This document shows, one piece after another, positions 52,320 through 61,436 of a DNA stretch of 64,000 nucleotides. The position numbers were made by a program, and so were the translations under genes. Under the pieces are notes generated by a model. The model had not been told where the DNA came from and ran no database searches. It was given only the letters and a program-made list of their open reading frames with translations. The DNA comes from Candidatus Thorarchaeota archaeon (lineage in GTDB: Archaea > Asgardarchaeota > Thorarchaeia > Thorarchaeales > Thorarchaeaceae), in NCBI GenBank assembly GCA_016840825.1, contig JAEORN010000151.1:23952-87951 (forward strand), in the 5' to 3' direction. Each line of letters starts with the position of its first letter. The first letter of the stretch is position 1.

Positions 52320-53333
52320 GTGAGGTCGAAATACGTGAATATCAGACGCCTACAACAAACCGGAGTGCAGAAAGATAAGGACACCAACGAGGAGAAAGGC
52401 GGCTCTTTCCTGATAATTCTCCCTAAACAGTGGGTATCCAGACAGAACTTGAAGAAAGGAGACCCGGTAGTGGTGTCCGAACGAGAAGATGGATGTCTTA
52501 TCATCGACCCACGCTACTCGAAGACGGGTGAAGCCCGTTCTACATCAATCCCTATCGAGCCCAACCTTAGATGGTCTATCACCAGTAAGTACCTCCTCGG
52601 GTTTGACGAGATTCGTATCGTGTTCAAGAAGCCACTCACCAATAAACATCGGGATGAACTAAAGAGAATAATCAAGCGCTTTGTTGCCCTCGAAGTCACA
52701 GATGAAACAGAGAGTGAGATTGTCATCCAATGCTTGGTCGACCCATCCACCTTACCTGTTGATAAGGCGATGAAGCGGATGAACCTTATTACTTCACGCA
52801 TGCTCAATGATGCCATGACTGCATACCTCGAAGGACAACAGGAGCTGGCTCATACAGTGATAGAGCGAGATGAGGAAGTCGACCGCTTATTTTTCCTCAT
52901 AGTCCGTGAATTACGCTCTGCGATCCAATATCCTAGCATGTCTGAAACCATGGGCATCAATCCTGTATCAGCACTAGACTTTCGATTAGCCGCACAATAT
53001 ATCGAACGGATAGCAGATCTCGCTGTTGATATAGCTCGAAAGACTGAGAATCCGGTGACCCCCAAGATATCCAAGAAAATGGTGCCGCTTGTCGAACAGA
53101 TAAAAAGGATGCATTCCGAGTCTGTATCGAATCTATTCAAGTTCAATTCGGAGAAGGTGTCATGGGTCATAGCTGCTGAGAAGGAGCTCATTGATGGCAT
53201 AGCCAAGGTCCGGCAGGACATCTTAGCTTTGCCCAACGGGGATATTCAGGCACAGCTTCACGTCATCGATAGCCTTCTGAGAATAGGTGAAGCATCAAAA
53301 GATATCGTCGATCTTGCGCTTCCAACCAATTAG
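52320..53333 (+). CDS. PhoU-domain protein with N-terminal SpoVT/AbrB-like domain
   Basis: An N-terminal swapped-hairpin DNA-binding-like segment (GGSFLIILPKQWV, then KKGDPVVV) is followed by PhoU-type helical repeats (about residues 120-330) with the acidic-rich ERDEEVDRL and AAQYIERIADLAVDIAR metal-binding pattern. Archaeal proteins of this kind are thought to sense or signal phosphate. The start is GTG. No phosphate transporter is nearby. A phosphohexomutase follows 12 bases after the stop. Confidence 0.88.
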   Translation: MRSKYVNIRRLQQTGVQKDKDTNEEKGGSFLIILPKQWVSRQNLKKGDPVVVSEREDGCLIIDPRYSKTGEARSTSIPIEPNLRWSITSKYLLGFDEIRIVFKKPLTNKHRDELKRIIKRFVALEVTDETESEIVIQCLVDPSTLPVDKAMKRMNLITSRMLNDAMTAYLEGQQELAHTVIERDEEVDRLFFLIVRELRSAIQYPSMSETMGINPVSALDFRLAAQYIERIADLAVDIARKTENPVTPKISKKMVPLVEQIKRMHSESVSNLFKFNSEKVSWVIAAEKELIDGIAKVRQDILALPNGDIQAQLHVIDSLLRIGEASKDIVDLALPTN

Positions 53334-53345
53334 GAGATGATTTGA

Positions 53346-54725
53346 CTGAAAATCTTCGGAACGAGTGGAATTCGCGGCGGAATAGCTGACAAAGTGACAC
53401 CTGACTTGGCTCTAGACCTAGGACGTGCATTGGGCACATTTCTGGAAGGCAAAGGTTCTGTGGGCGTAGGAACGGATGCAAGGACTTCTAGGGAGATGCT
53501 GAAGAATGCCTTCGTTCCAGGGATTATTTCCACTGGGACTAGTGTTGTTGACATCAATGGTGCACCAATGCCTACGACAGCATCACATAGTACTCTTGAA
53601 GGCATCTCAGTATCAGTCATCATAACGGCAAGTCACAACCCTCCCGGAGATAATGGGTTCAAGTTCTTTGTAGGTGGTCGAGAGTTCATCCGTTCAGAGG
53701 AGGTCTTCCTAGAGAGTCGCGTGGAAGATCGCAAATTCCTTGTGGCCGACTGGGCATCTATTGGGAAGGTGTCAACCTGGGATATTCGTCCTACTTATTT
53801 CAAGCGAGTGAAGGAATTCGTTCTTAGTCGAGGACAAATGGGTGATGGGACTCGAGTTCTAATCGATACTGCCAATGGTGCTGCATGTAACTACACACCT
53901 CACCTACTACATGAGCTTGGATTCAGTGTCAGCACAGTTAACTCCAATCCCGATGGTCATTTTCCAGGAAGGCTCGCAGAGCCATCGCCTGCTAATCTTG
54001 TAGATACCATGAAGATGGCAAAGGATGCCGACTTTGGAGTCACAATCGCTCATGATGGCGATGGAGATAGAATTGCAGTCATCGATGAGGATGGTCAATT
54101 CATAGATCAGAATAGAATCATTGCACTTTTTGCGAGGGACGAGGTCAAACGTAATAATGGTGGAAAAGTAGTCGTTTCTATTGACACATCAAGTGTCATC
54201 GATGAATTGGTCAATGCAGCTGGTGGTACCGTGGTAAGGGCACCTTTGGGGTCTCTTCAGGAAACATTTGAGGCTAAGGATAGTGAGGAGATCATCTTTG
54301 CTTCAGAGCCTTGGAAGCCAATCTTCATGAAATTTGGCAAATGGATGGATGGAATCGCAGGTGCCGCACGTATTTCTCAGATGGTTGCAGAGCAGGGTGA
54401 TGGGAGTTGCATCAAACTCATGAAGTCCGTTCCAGAATATCCGATGCTACGAGAGAATGTATCTTGTCCTGACCTCATAAAGCCAAGATTTCTATCGAAA
54501 GTGAAGGAGCTTCTCGTACCAGAGTTCTCTGGCATCGAACAAATCCTGGAAGAAGATGGCATCAGGATAGAGCGAAATGATGGCTCATACGTTCTAGTGC
54601 GAGTATCTGGCACAGAGCCAAAGGCACGACTATACATTGGAGCAAGATCTCAAACGACTTTGGATAATATCGCAGATACTGCTAGGAAGGTCATGAAGCA
54701 GGTTCTTGATGACCTAAGCTCATGA
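53346..54725 (+). CDS. Phosphoglucosamine/phosphomannomutase family phosphohexomutase
   Basis: Alpha-D-phosphohexomutase acting in sugar-nucleotide supply. The N-terminal KIFGTSGIRGG, the phosphoserine loop TASHNPPGDNG, the metal loop HDGDGDR, a sugar loop, and the phosphate-binding RVSGTEPKARLY are all present. In this frame the first codon after an in-frame stop (53343) is CTG at 53346, exactly where the family Met belongs. GGAG (53333-53336) lies 9 bases upstream. The next possible start, GTG 53394, would delete the conserved GTSGIRG. CTG initiation is therefore proposed. About 459 residues. Confidence 0.9.
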   Translation: MKIFGTSGIRGGIADKVTPDLALDLGRALGTFLEGKGSVGVGTDARTSREMLKNAFVPGIISTGTSVVDINGAPMPTTASHSTLEGISVSVIITASHNPPGDNGFKFFVGGREFIRSEEVFLESRVEDRKFLVADWASIGKVSTWDIRPTYFKRVKEFVLSRGQMGDGTRVLIDTANGAACNYTPHLLHELGFSVSTVNSNPDGHFPGRLAEPSPANLVDTMKMAKDADFGVTIAHDGDGDRIAVIDEDGQFIDQNRIIALFARDEVKRNNGGKVVVSIDTSSVIDELVNAAGGTVVRAPLGSLQETFEAKDSEEIIFASEPWKPIFMKFGKWMDGIAGAARISQMVAEQGDGSCIKLMKSVPEYPMLRENVSCPDLIKPRFLSKVKELLVPEFSGIEQILEEDGIRIERNDGSYVLVRVSGTEPKARLYIGARSQTTLDNIADTARKVMKQVLDDLSS

Positions 54726-54767
54726 GAAAGATTAAATCGTGATTCAAATGTGCTAGCACTACCGCAA

Positions 54768-54884
54768 GCCGGGGTCTCCTAGTGGCTATGGAGGCGGTCT
54801 CGAAAACCGCTGTCTTCGTGACGCGTGAGACTCTGTGTACTTTGAAGATACAGAGCACGAATTCAAATCTCATCCCCGGCGCCA
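54768..54884 (+). tRNA. tRNA-Ser(CGA) with an intron in the T arm, CCA encoded
   Basis: Acceptor GCCGGGG (54768-54774) pairs with CCCCGGC (54874-54880); discriminator G and CCA follow. The anticodon arm is GCGGT-CTCGAAA-ACCGC with anticodon CGA (54801-54803). A long variable arm follows (54811-54824). The T stem GTGAG (54825-54829) is separated from its loop TTCAAAT (54862-54868) and CTCAT by 32 bases, which form an intron. Without that insert the tRNA is fully regular. Confidence 0.94.
54830..54861 (+). other. Non-canonical tRNA intron (between positions 53 and 54)
   Basis: The 32-base insert folds as a hairpin (54831-54838 with 54848-54855). The splice sites form an ideal bulge-helix-bulge: exon CGTG (54824-54827) pairs with intron CACG (54856-54859), flanked by 3-base bulges AG^A (cut after 54829) and AA^T (cut after 54861). 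This fixes both junctions to the base. Confidence 0.9.
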
Positions 54885-54900
54885 TTTTCTTTACATAGCA

Positions 54901-55566
54901 CTATCTGCGAATCAAGTCGATAGCATTTTCCGGGCATGTAGACACACACAAGCCACAACCAAAACACTTCGTATCATCATAGACAAGTGCTTCATTGACC
55001 ATGTATCGAGCTGTGAATGCGCATCTATTCGTACACTCTCCACATTGAATACACGATTCATCGTCATTTCTTGCAATATACTTGGAAGTTAGCATCTTTG
55101 GATGTGTCCCATTTCTGGCCAAGCTTCCAAGGGTATGACAACAGCACGGACAACAACTGCAGATTAAGCCCGGTTTTTCGTCATCTTTCATTGTATATGA
55201 GATATGTACCAGTCCTGCTTCATGACTTTTCCTAAGCAGTTCGAGTGCTCTCTCGACGGTAATTTCATTATCCGTCGTAGGCTCGTTCTCCAAATAATAT
55301 TCTGCTACTGCATCCAAACTGATACAGCCATCTGTAGGTGCATCACAATTCCCATACTCTCTTCTACATCCACATTGTCCAGATGCGATTTTCTTCGCAC
55401 TTCTCAAAATCCCTTCCATTTCTATCAAGCTATAAACCCTATTTTTGCCTTCGAACGCTCTATTTACAGGAATAACAATAATCTCTCCAAGTTCTTGAGT
55501 GATTTCATCTACCCTTTTCTTGGAATAGAATGGCATATGCTTGTATTTGGAAGATTTCACAATCAA
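54901..55566 (-). CDS. Cys-rich 4Fe-4S ferredoxin-domain protein
   Basis: A 221-residue iron-sulfur protein. The middle has a Cys-rich region (CGCRREYGNCDAP and CSCCPCCC) typical of a conserved archaeal/anaerobe family. The C terminus carries two 4Fe-4S motifs, CIQCGECTNRC and CFGCGLCVSTCP. The partner and reaction are unknown. An ATG at 55536 is an alternative start to the TTG at 55566. It is followed upstream (rightward) by a DsrE-like gene on the same strand, which may form an operon. Confidence 0.85.
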   Translation of the reverse strand: MIVKSSKYKHMPFYSKKRVDEITQELGEIIVIPVNRAFEGKNRVYSLIEMEGILRSAKKIASGQCGCRREYGNCDAPTDGCISLDAVAEYYLENEPTTDNEITVERALELLRKSHEAGLVHISYTMKDDEKPGLICSCCPCCCHTLGSLARNGTHPKMLTSKYIARNDDESCIQCGECTNRCAFTARYMVNEALVYDDTKCFGCGLCVSTCPENAIDLIRR

Positions 55567-55606
55567 GTAATGTGAATATGTATGATAAAACGATTTGGAA
55601 TTTGGG

Positions 55607-55948
55607 TCAGAATGAAATTATTGAATATCCTTGATCAGCAAACGAAAGCAAATCGCTATGACCGCTGAGTTCTCCCTTTAGAGGAACATTGAGTTTCTCA
55701 GCAGCTTCAGTTGCATTGAAGGCTGCTGAGCATGCCTTACACGCGTGGTCAATGATGCCTTTATCCATTGCCTTGTCGAATACGGGTAACTTTATCGATC
55801 CATCCGCTATCCCGATGAGTAGTTTTGGAGATGCGCATTCCAGAACGACTGCGACATCATGTCCTTTTTCGTGGAAATTGTTCGCATTCAAGAGCAGGTG
55901 ATATAGCTGCATCTTATTATCGTCAGTAGCTAAAAACAGATACTTCAT
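55607..55948 (-). CDS. DsrE/DsrF-like sulfur-relay family protein
   Basis: A 113-residue DsrE-type protein with the Rossmann-like opening (KYLFLATDD) and HACKACSAAF, which contains the candidate sulfur-carrying Cys pair, then a C-terminal GYSIISF strand. The family trafficks sulfur between proteins. No Dsr genes are nearby. It pairs with the 4Fe-4S gene downstream. Confidence 0.75.
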   Translation of the reverse strand: MKYLFLATDDNKMQLYHLLLNANNFHEKGHDVAVVLECASPKLLIGIADGSIKLPVFDKAMDKGIIDHACKACSAAFNATEAAEKLNVPLKGELSGHSDLLSFADQGYSIISF

Positions 55949-56141
55949 TGTATGGTCCTCATATTTCGAGGAAATGAACTGGAATAATTATCTTTCGAGA
56001 ATCCTAATGCAGTTCTCGTCTTACTCAATGAAATCCGTTGAAAAATAAATAATCGAATTCAAAATAGAAAAAATAATGAAAAATCTCGTATTTCGCTAGT
56101 TTTTTCACACCTTTGATACTATATTATACGAGGGAGTTTGG

Positions 56142-56801
56142 TTGGAAAGACACAATCTGGGTCCATTACTGGCACTCATCGGGATATTTGGAGGGGGCTT
56201 TCTATGGTTCATCCTTTGTGGACTAAGATTTGACTACCTTGTTCAGAATGTCTTTCATGGAGATCCCGGTGAAGCTATCTGGGCACTCGATCCACTATTT
56301 ACGATTCTTGCAGCTCTTCCAAGCATCGTTCTACTTTTGGTAGGCTTTGTTCTGTCACTATTTCCATACATAATCAATCGGAATTATGTAGAATTTGATG
56401 AAGTTCGAAGTCTAAGAGCAGCAAATCTCTTCTATTTAGGAGAGATTTTCATAGTTCTTACAGCAGTTGTGAGTTTTGCCAGTTCTCTCGGAATCCTAAG
56501 TCTAGCCAGCGAAATTACATGGATTTCTGCACATATCATGCTCTTGATTGCAATTACCTGCAGCGTTCATTTGTTTCTCATTCTTCACCAGAATATTCGA
56601 CAAGTTTCTCAGGTACCTCAGGTTTCTATTCTTTCAAAGATTACAATCGTTCTACTTTGCATCGAATTTATCGCACTAACTATTGCGATTGGCTTTTTTC
56701 AGCTGTATGTCTGGAGTTTTATTAGACTTACAGCAATATTCGTTATCTCATCTGGTATTCTTGGAGTATTCCTATTTTTCTCACAAATCATGAGAAATTA
56801 G
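56142..56801 (+). CDS. Multi-pass membrane protein, DUF998-like
   Basis: A 219-residue protein with about six hydrophobic helices (at roughly 8-28, 48-75, 97-120, 125-147, 163-187, 190-213) and short polar loops. The layout resembles DUF998-type proteins but no diagnostic residue is present. TTG start with a GAGGGAG sequence upstream. Function unknown. Confidence 0.7.
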   Translation: MERHNLGPLLALIGIFGGGFLWFILCGLRFDYLVQNVFHGDPGEAIWALDPLFTILAALPSIVLLLVGFVLSLFPYIINRNYVEFDEVRSLRAANLFYLGEIFIVLTAVVSFASSLGILSLASEITWISAHIMLLIAITCSVHLFLILHQNIRQVSQVPQVSILSKITIVLLCIEFIALTIAIGFFQLYVWSFIRLTAIFVISSGILGVFLFFSQIMRN

Positions 56802-56921
56802 ATGTTCTTGATCCTGAATCCGATGAAAATACCAATCTATCTGAATATTGAGTGTAACTCCGAAATGATAAGCATCATTTAAAGGATTAGAAGGATATCT
56901 TCGGGTCGAAGGTGGTGAGTT

Positions 56922-57362
56922 TTGCATTCGGAGGAGTTGAGAAAAAACGGGCTCAAGGCTCTCGTGGTTGTCACTGTTCTACTTGCATCATTGGTTATCG
57001 TAAGACTATCCTATCAACCATTGTTCCCTGAGCATGATAGTCCTACTTACAATCTCACGGTCTGGATCGAACCTATGAATATTACATTTCATCTATCTAT
57101 TGACTTCTTTCTGAGATCTTCTGATGTCGGAATTGTAGAACAACGGTCTGGCGGTATCACATTTCGAATAGATGTCAATCATGATTCGTGTTTTGATGCA
57201 GTCCTTTATAGTCTTCCAGCGGGACTTGAGATGGTCTGGGTGGATGTGTATGTAGATGAGAATGCAAAGACGACTTCTAGTTTAGACATCAGTCAGAAAA
57301 AGACCGTTGCAATTCCCGGTCATATCGTTGAGATATTATTGACACCTTGGACTGATGAATAG
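56922..57362 (+). CDS. Membrane-anchored extracytoplasmic protein, unknown
   Basis: A 146-residue protein with one N-terminal hydrophobic helix (about residues 12-30, ALVVVTVLLASLVIVRL) that acts as a signal anchor, followed by a beta-rich exported domain with no recognised family. TTG start behind GGTGGTGAG. A TATA-like CATTTAAAG lies near 56880. Confidence 0.65.
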   Translation: MHSEELRKNGLKALVVVTVLLASLVIVRLSYQPLFPEHDSPTYNLTVWIEPMNITFHLSIDFFLRSSDVGIVEQRSGGITFRIDVNHDSCFDAVLYSLPAGLEMVWVDVYVDENAKTTSSLDISQKKTVAIPGHIVEILLTPWTDE

Positions 57363-57432
57363 GAACAATCATCAAGTGATGGTTCTAAACACTCAAAAAA
57401 GTTCTATCAAATAGATGCTTGGACCTATAGTG

Positions 57433-57885
57433 CTAACGAAGTGCTTCAGATGCTGTTTCCTTCTGAAGACGATTGAATTTTTTCTTTGTTTCTTCTATCG
57501 CATCTGGTCTGAACAAGTCTAGAATTCTTGGATAATAGGATTGCAGCGTCTTAGCGATAGCAGCTAGTTGTGTTTCATCATCAATTTGTAATAATCTCAA
57601 CTCTTGCTCTTCAGGAGCATTCAATGCTTTCAAAATTACTCTGAAATCATAGAAGAACTGATAGTGCTTTTCCATTGGTACCTTCTTTCCATCATTCTCT
57701 CGTACATCAAGAGAGATAATCTCCCTGTCCTTGATCACAGCAAGGACCAACTGATTCGATTCCAGAAGAGTGTATTTGTTACCAAAGCTCTCTGAATCCA
57801 CATGCTGTGCAATTTGGTACCCATATCTTATGAAGAGAAAATCGAATGATTGCTTCAACATCTCTAGATATGTTGATGTGTTCAT
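57433..57885 (-). CDS. Unknown soluble protein (150 residues)
   Basis: Not recognised. A mixed alpha/beta N-terminal part with a LVLAVIKDREIISLDVRE strand pair is followed by helices with LYxx-type packing and a K/R-rich C terminus. No cysteines and no catalytic motif. It stands alone between rightward neighbours. Confidence 0.6.
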   Translation of the reverse strand: MNTSTYLEMLKQSFDFLFIRYGYQIAQHVDSESFGNKYTLLESNQLVLAVIKDREIISLDVRENDGKKVPMEKHYQFFYDFRVILKALNAPEEQELRLLQIDDETQLAAIAKTLQSYYPRILDLFRPDAIEETKKKFNRLQKETASEALR

Positions 57886-57949
57886 GACTATGCCTTCTCA
57901 CCATACAAGATAAATGGATGGGCACAGTTTCGTATTTTGAGAGAAGAAG

Positions 57950-57969
57950 TGGTACGGATGGCGAGATCG
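57950..57969 (-). repeat. Degenerate tRNA 3'-end fragment
   Basis: TGGTACGGATGGCGAGATCG resembles the tRNA-end repeat at 60696 with three changes in 20 bases. It lies in the gap left of the DUF4336 / MFS / ChrB group, so it could be the left boundary of that segment. Similarity is weaker than for the other copies. Confidence 0.45.
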
Positions 57970-58073
57970 GTGCAGCCAGTATCTGTGTACAGTCATATGC
58001 TTCGGAACAGAATATGCTATTTTAGAACTCTATCACAAATCTTAAACCATATGAACCCCAATCACCCCTGAAG

Positions 58074-58784
58074 GTGAGAATCGCGTCTGATTTACTTTCT
58101 TTTGGCGAGGACATATGGATTGCTGAGGGTCCTATTGTGCGTGACATGCGAATGATGTTCACTACTCGCATGACGGTTGTGAAGCTTGCTAATAGCTCGA
58201 TATGGATAGAGTCCCCTGTCCCTGTTTCAGATGAAACATTGAGGAGCATCACAGAACTAGGTCCTGTCCGATACCTTATAGCAAACACACCAAGACATGT
58301 CTGGAGGCTAGACGCCGCGCACTCATTGTTCCCTGATGCTCAAATGTGGGTTCCACAACCAACCCGCATGACACTACAACAAGGTGACCTACAATTCACC
58401 GGCACTCTGACAGACACTCCACCTCCTGACTGGGCTGATGATTTTGAGCAACTTGTCTTCAAGGGAAGCTCTCTCTTACCAGAGGTCCTATTCTTCCATA
58501 AGAGATCAGGTACAGTCATTATAGGCGACATTATACAAAATAACCGGAAGGTCAAGGGCAGTAGGTATACCAATCTCATGTTCAAGCTTGCAGGTGTTTC
58601 ATATCCTCATGGAGGCGTCGCACGTGACATCAGACTGTCTTTCAGAAAACGCGAAATGGCTCGTGAGTCACTTGAGAAGCTCCTCTCATGGGACTTTGAT
58701 AAGTTGATTATTGCACATGGAGATTGCGTTGAGAGTGATGCAAAGTCCTATGTGGAAGAGAAGTTCCGTTGGCTTAAGCATTAG
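58074..58784 (+). CDS. DUF4336 metallo-beta-lactamase-like protein
   Basis: A 236-residue protein with the DUF4336 pattern: DIWIAEGPIVRD, TRMTVVKL, GPVRYLIANTPRHVWRLDAA, and a late FDKLIIAHGDCVE. It resembles metallo-beta-lactamase folds with a reduced metal site. GTG start with no upstream Shine-Dalgarno sequence. It converges with the MFS gene (4-base overlap of the ends). Confidence 0.82.
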   Translation: MRIASDLLSFGEDIWIAEGPIVRDMRMMFTTRMTVVKLANSSIWIESPVPVSDETLRSITELGPVRYLIANTPRHVWRLDAAHSLFPDAQMWVPQPTRMTLQQGDLQFTGTLTDTPPPDWADDFEQLVFKGSSLLPEVLFFHKRSGTVIIGDIIQNNRKVKGSRYTNLMFKLAGVSYPHGGVARDIRLSFRKREMARESLEKLLSWDFDKLIIAHGDCVESDAKSYVEEKFRWLKH

Positions 58785-60028
58785 TCTGTATTTGTCGGTT
58801 GAGAAACTCTGGTCAATGATGTATCCTGACTTCTGAATTTCAGAAAGATTATGAATGGTATTACAAGAATGATCAAGCATACGACAGCAAAGGCATTTCC
58901 ATAGACATGGCCGTTTGCACCAAGCAACAGACCTAGGCATAACGGTCCAGAGGAATGTCCAACATCCATGATGGATGACAGCAAGCCCAGCGCAGTTCCC
59001 TTTTTCGATGCATCAACTCTCTCTGTAATGAGAGGAGATGTGGTGGAATCTACGAAAGAAATAGCGATTCCAATTGGCACAATTAGCACAATCTGAACCA
59101 GAAGAACAGGTACCATAACTGCGAAAATGATTGACAGACACAGAGCACTCAAGCCAATGACTATGAAAGAGGTCCGTCCGCGAATATCCGACATATGTCC
59201 AATGATAGGTCCGGACATGAGGATGCTGAATGTGAGCAATGCAAAGAGAGGGCCTGCGGTCCACTCGGGTATACCTATAATCTCAGTCCAATAAAGAGGA
59301 AAGAAGAATTCGTACGCTCCATAGAGAAAGAAGGTCCCAGCCTGTGCCAAACAAATTAGAAGCACATCCCATCTGAGAACCTCTCTAATTGAGGTCTGAG
59401 GCTCACTATCCTCCGAGATTGCTATCATATCATGAGTACCTAGGGTTGGGCTCAGTATTCCCGTCATTGCTAAGACACACAATCCACAAAGTCCGCAAAC
59501 AAGGTATATCCCACGGTATACATCAAACCCGAATGAGCTGAAAATCGGAAATGCAAGGAAAAAGCCGCCCACAAGAGGAGCCACCATCCTGCCAATTCGA
59601 GTGGACGAGGAATAGAGTGCCATCTTCTCACCTCTCTGAGCACCATACTTCTGAGCAACGATAGCTAATGCGACAGGTCCTAAGATAGCTGTTGCTATGC
59701 CATGAATCAATCTGACGATAATGAGCTGGAGTGGTGTTGCCACAAGGAAGTAGAGAAAAGGCGCAAAGGCAAAGAGGAATGCCGCACCCCATAGAAGGGG
59801 CTTCGCTCCTTTTCTGTCCATCAGGATGCCAATGGGGATGCTGACTATAATGCCTGTCGCAGGAGAAGCAGCTCCTATGAGCCCCTTCTCTTGGTCTGTA
59901 GCTCCAAGGAATGAGGAAAAATAGGGCAGAGTGGGTGACTTAGCCATTGTCGTACTGAATATGGCAATAGCTCCAAGAATGCATAAGATAAGGAGCTGCC
60001 ATGATTGCTGAAACGAAATCCTTCTCAT
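58781..60028 (-). CDS. Major facilitator superfamily transporter
   Basis: A 415-residue protein with about 12 hydrophobic helices. The loop 2-3 MFS signature is present as GILMDRKGAKPL, and a related motif follows in the second half (GHMSDIRGRTSF). It is probably a drug or small-molecule exporter; the substrate cannot be read. It overlaps the upstream ChrB-like gene by 4 bases (ATGA), so the two are co-translated. Confidence 0.9.
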   Translation of the reverse strand: MRRISFQQSWQLLILCILGAIAIFSTTMAKSPTLPYFSSFLGATDQEKGLIGAASPATGIIVSIPIGILMDRKGAKPLLWGAAFLFAFAPFLYFLVATPLQLIIVRLIHGIATAILGPVALAIVAQKYGAQRGEKMALYSSSTRIGRMVAPLVGGFFLAFPIFSSFGFDVYRGIYLVCGLCGLCVLAMTGILSPTLGTHDMIAISEDSEPQTSIREVLRWDVLLICLAQAGTFFLYGAYEFFFPLYWTEIIGIPEWTAGPLFALLTFSILMSGPIIGHMSDIRGRTSFIVIGLSALCLSIIFAVMVPVLLVQIVLIVPIGIAISFVDSTTSPLITERVDASKKGTALGLLSSIMDVGHSSGPLCLGLLLGANGHVYGNAFAVVCLIILVIPFIIFLKFRSQDTSLTRVSQPTNTD

Positions 60029-60567
60029 TTCTTCTCTCCTGTTCGTATTGACCTTGGGAGTCGTGTTCGAACTTGCGTGTTCAAGAATTGAAATGCATCT
60101 TCACGGGACATCTTTGAAATCTCAGATTCATGTTCACGTCGAATCATCTTGAGAAGCAATCCGACATAGATTGAGTCGAGAATCGAGAATCCAGCTTCAA
60201 TTGCCTCATGATCATTGTTATTCAGATGGGCAAGCCCGCTTAGGGTCAGCTCAACACCTCTGGATTCCAATATTTGATCTATATCCTTCGATATGTCCGC
60301 TCCATGGATTATGGATGCCAGCTCACTCAGAATTGGATCCTCGATGCTGTAATGTTCTATCAAAATCTCGAATGTGCACTTTCCATCATGATGGGTGAAT
60401 GGGATGTCGAGATCTGGAAAATCAAAAGGGATGCCGTATTCCTCTCTGAGAGCAGGACCCGGCCATTGCACGAACTTGAATTCTGCATCAGCATCTATGA
60501 ATCTCCGAATTAGCCAAGGACATGCCACACGATCCACATGGACATGAGAGCGAGTTACCCATTTCAT
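60025..60567 (-). CDS. ChrB-type chromate resistance domain protein
   Basis: A 180-residue protein of the ChrB C-terminal (chromate_resist) family, with WVTRSHVHVDRVACPWLIRR, GIPFDFP, HHDGKCTFE, and ASIIHGADI as conserved blocks. In bacteria ChrB regulates or aids chromate resistance. Here it is coupled to an MFS transporter in place of ChrA, so the pair may export another oxyanion or toxicant. Confidence 0.85.
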   Translation of the reverse strand: MKWVTRSHVHVDRVACPWLIRRFIDADAEFKFVQWPGPALREEYGIPFDFPDLDIPFTHHDGKCTFEILIEHYSIEDPILSELASIIHGADISKDIDQILESRGVELTLSGLAHLNNNDHEAIEAGFSILDSIYVGLLLKMIRREHESEISKMSREDAFQFLNTQVRTRLPRSIRTGEKK

Positions 60568-60695
60568 TTACTTCAGCCTACACACGACAAGTCCTAGTGG
60601 CATAAAGACTTGATGAATTCCCTTCTACCAAACCAGAAGGAAAAGGGTATGATGAAAGGGCTCATTGCTAAGTAGAATATAGGATGAACAAGAAG

Positions 60696-60719
60696 TGGTG
60701 CGGAGGGCGAGATTCGAAT
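60696..60719 (-). repeat. tRNA 3'-end fragment, copy 1
   Basis: Begins TGGTGCGGAGGGCGAGATTC and is, read leftward, the T loop, T-stem 3' strand, acceptor 3' strand CCTCCGC, A73 and CCA of a tRNA (A73 fits Leu). No matching 5' acceptor GCGGAGG lies within reach, so it is not a complete gene. The rest of the 60568-60852 gap shows nothing else. Confidence 0.85.
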
Positions 60720-60852
60720 CTTTAGATGTTTATGCACCTCAAGAAACTGAATCCGTGAGAATCATAGACGAATAGCAATCAGAAACTACTACTGGTAATT
60801 GCGTTAAAAGACAATCAAATACTATCAAGATGTCACTCCTATATGACACATT

Positions 60853-61404
60853 ATGAACAGCAAGGTTCAAACAACCAGTGAATTGGAAACAATCTTTCAT
60901 AAACATAGTTTCTCAGATTTCAAGTGGACTACACCTGATAATATAGTAATATCCAACTGGGTTCGAATGAAATGTAAGTTTGGATGTCCTGACTATGGAA
61001 GGTTCGCAGCATGCCCACCAAACACTCTTTCTGTTTCTGAATGTCGGGAGTTCTTTAACGAATACACAGACATAGCTATCTTTCACCTCGGAAAAAAACT
61101 TGATAGTCCAGATGAGCGGCATGATCTAGTCAGAGATTTTGACAAGAAACTGCTAAAATTAGAGAAAGATGTATTCCTTGCAGGCAATGTCAAGACCTTT
61201 CTGCTATTCGCTGGGAGCTGTTCTCTTTGTAAGGAGTGTGTCAACCTAAGGGAAGAGTGTAAACAGCCATACCATGCTCGTCCTACAGCAGAAGCGATGG
61301 CTGTTGATGTCTTCTCGAGTGTTCGGAATATCGGCTATCCAATTGAAGTGCTAAAGGATTACACTGATACCATGAACAGGTATGCATTTCTCTTAGTAAG
61401 ATGA
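60853..61404 (+). CDS. DUF2284 metal-binding protein
   Basis: A 183-residue Cys-rich protein with the DUF2284 pattern: MKCKFGCPDYGRFAACPP, then AGSCSLCKECVNLREECKQP and a late RPTAEAMAVDV. The cysteines probably hold an iron-sulfur cluster or metal. Enzymatic role unknown. The gene lies alone between tRNA-end repeats 1 and 2. Confidence 0.88.
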   Translation: MNSKVQTTSELETIFHKHSFSDFKWTTPDNIVISNWVRMKCKFGCPDYGRFAACPPNTLSVSECREFFNEYTDIAIFHLGKKLDSPDERHDLVRDFDKKLLKLEKDVFLAGNVKTFLLFAGSCSLCKECVNLREECKQPYHARPTAEAMAVDVFSSVRNIGYPIEVLKDYTDTMNRYAFLLVR

Positions 61405-61436
61405 AATCTGATGTCAAGAACAGATAGATGTAAAGA

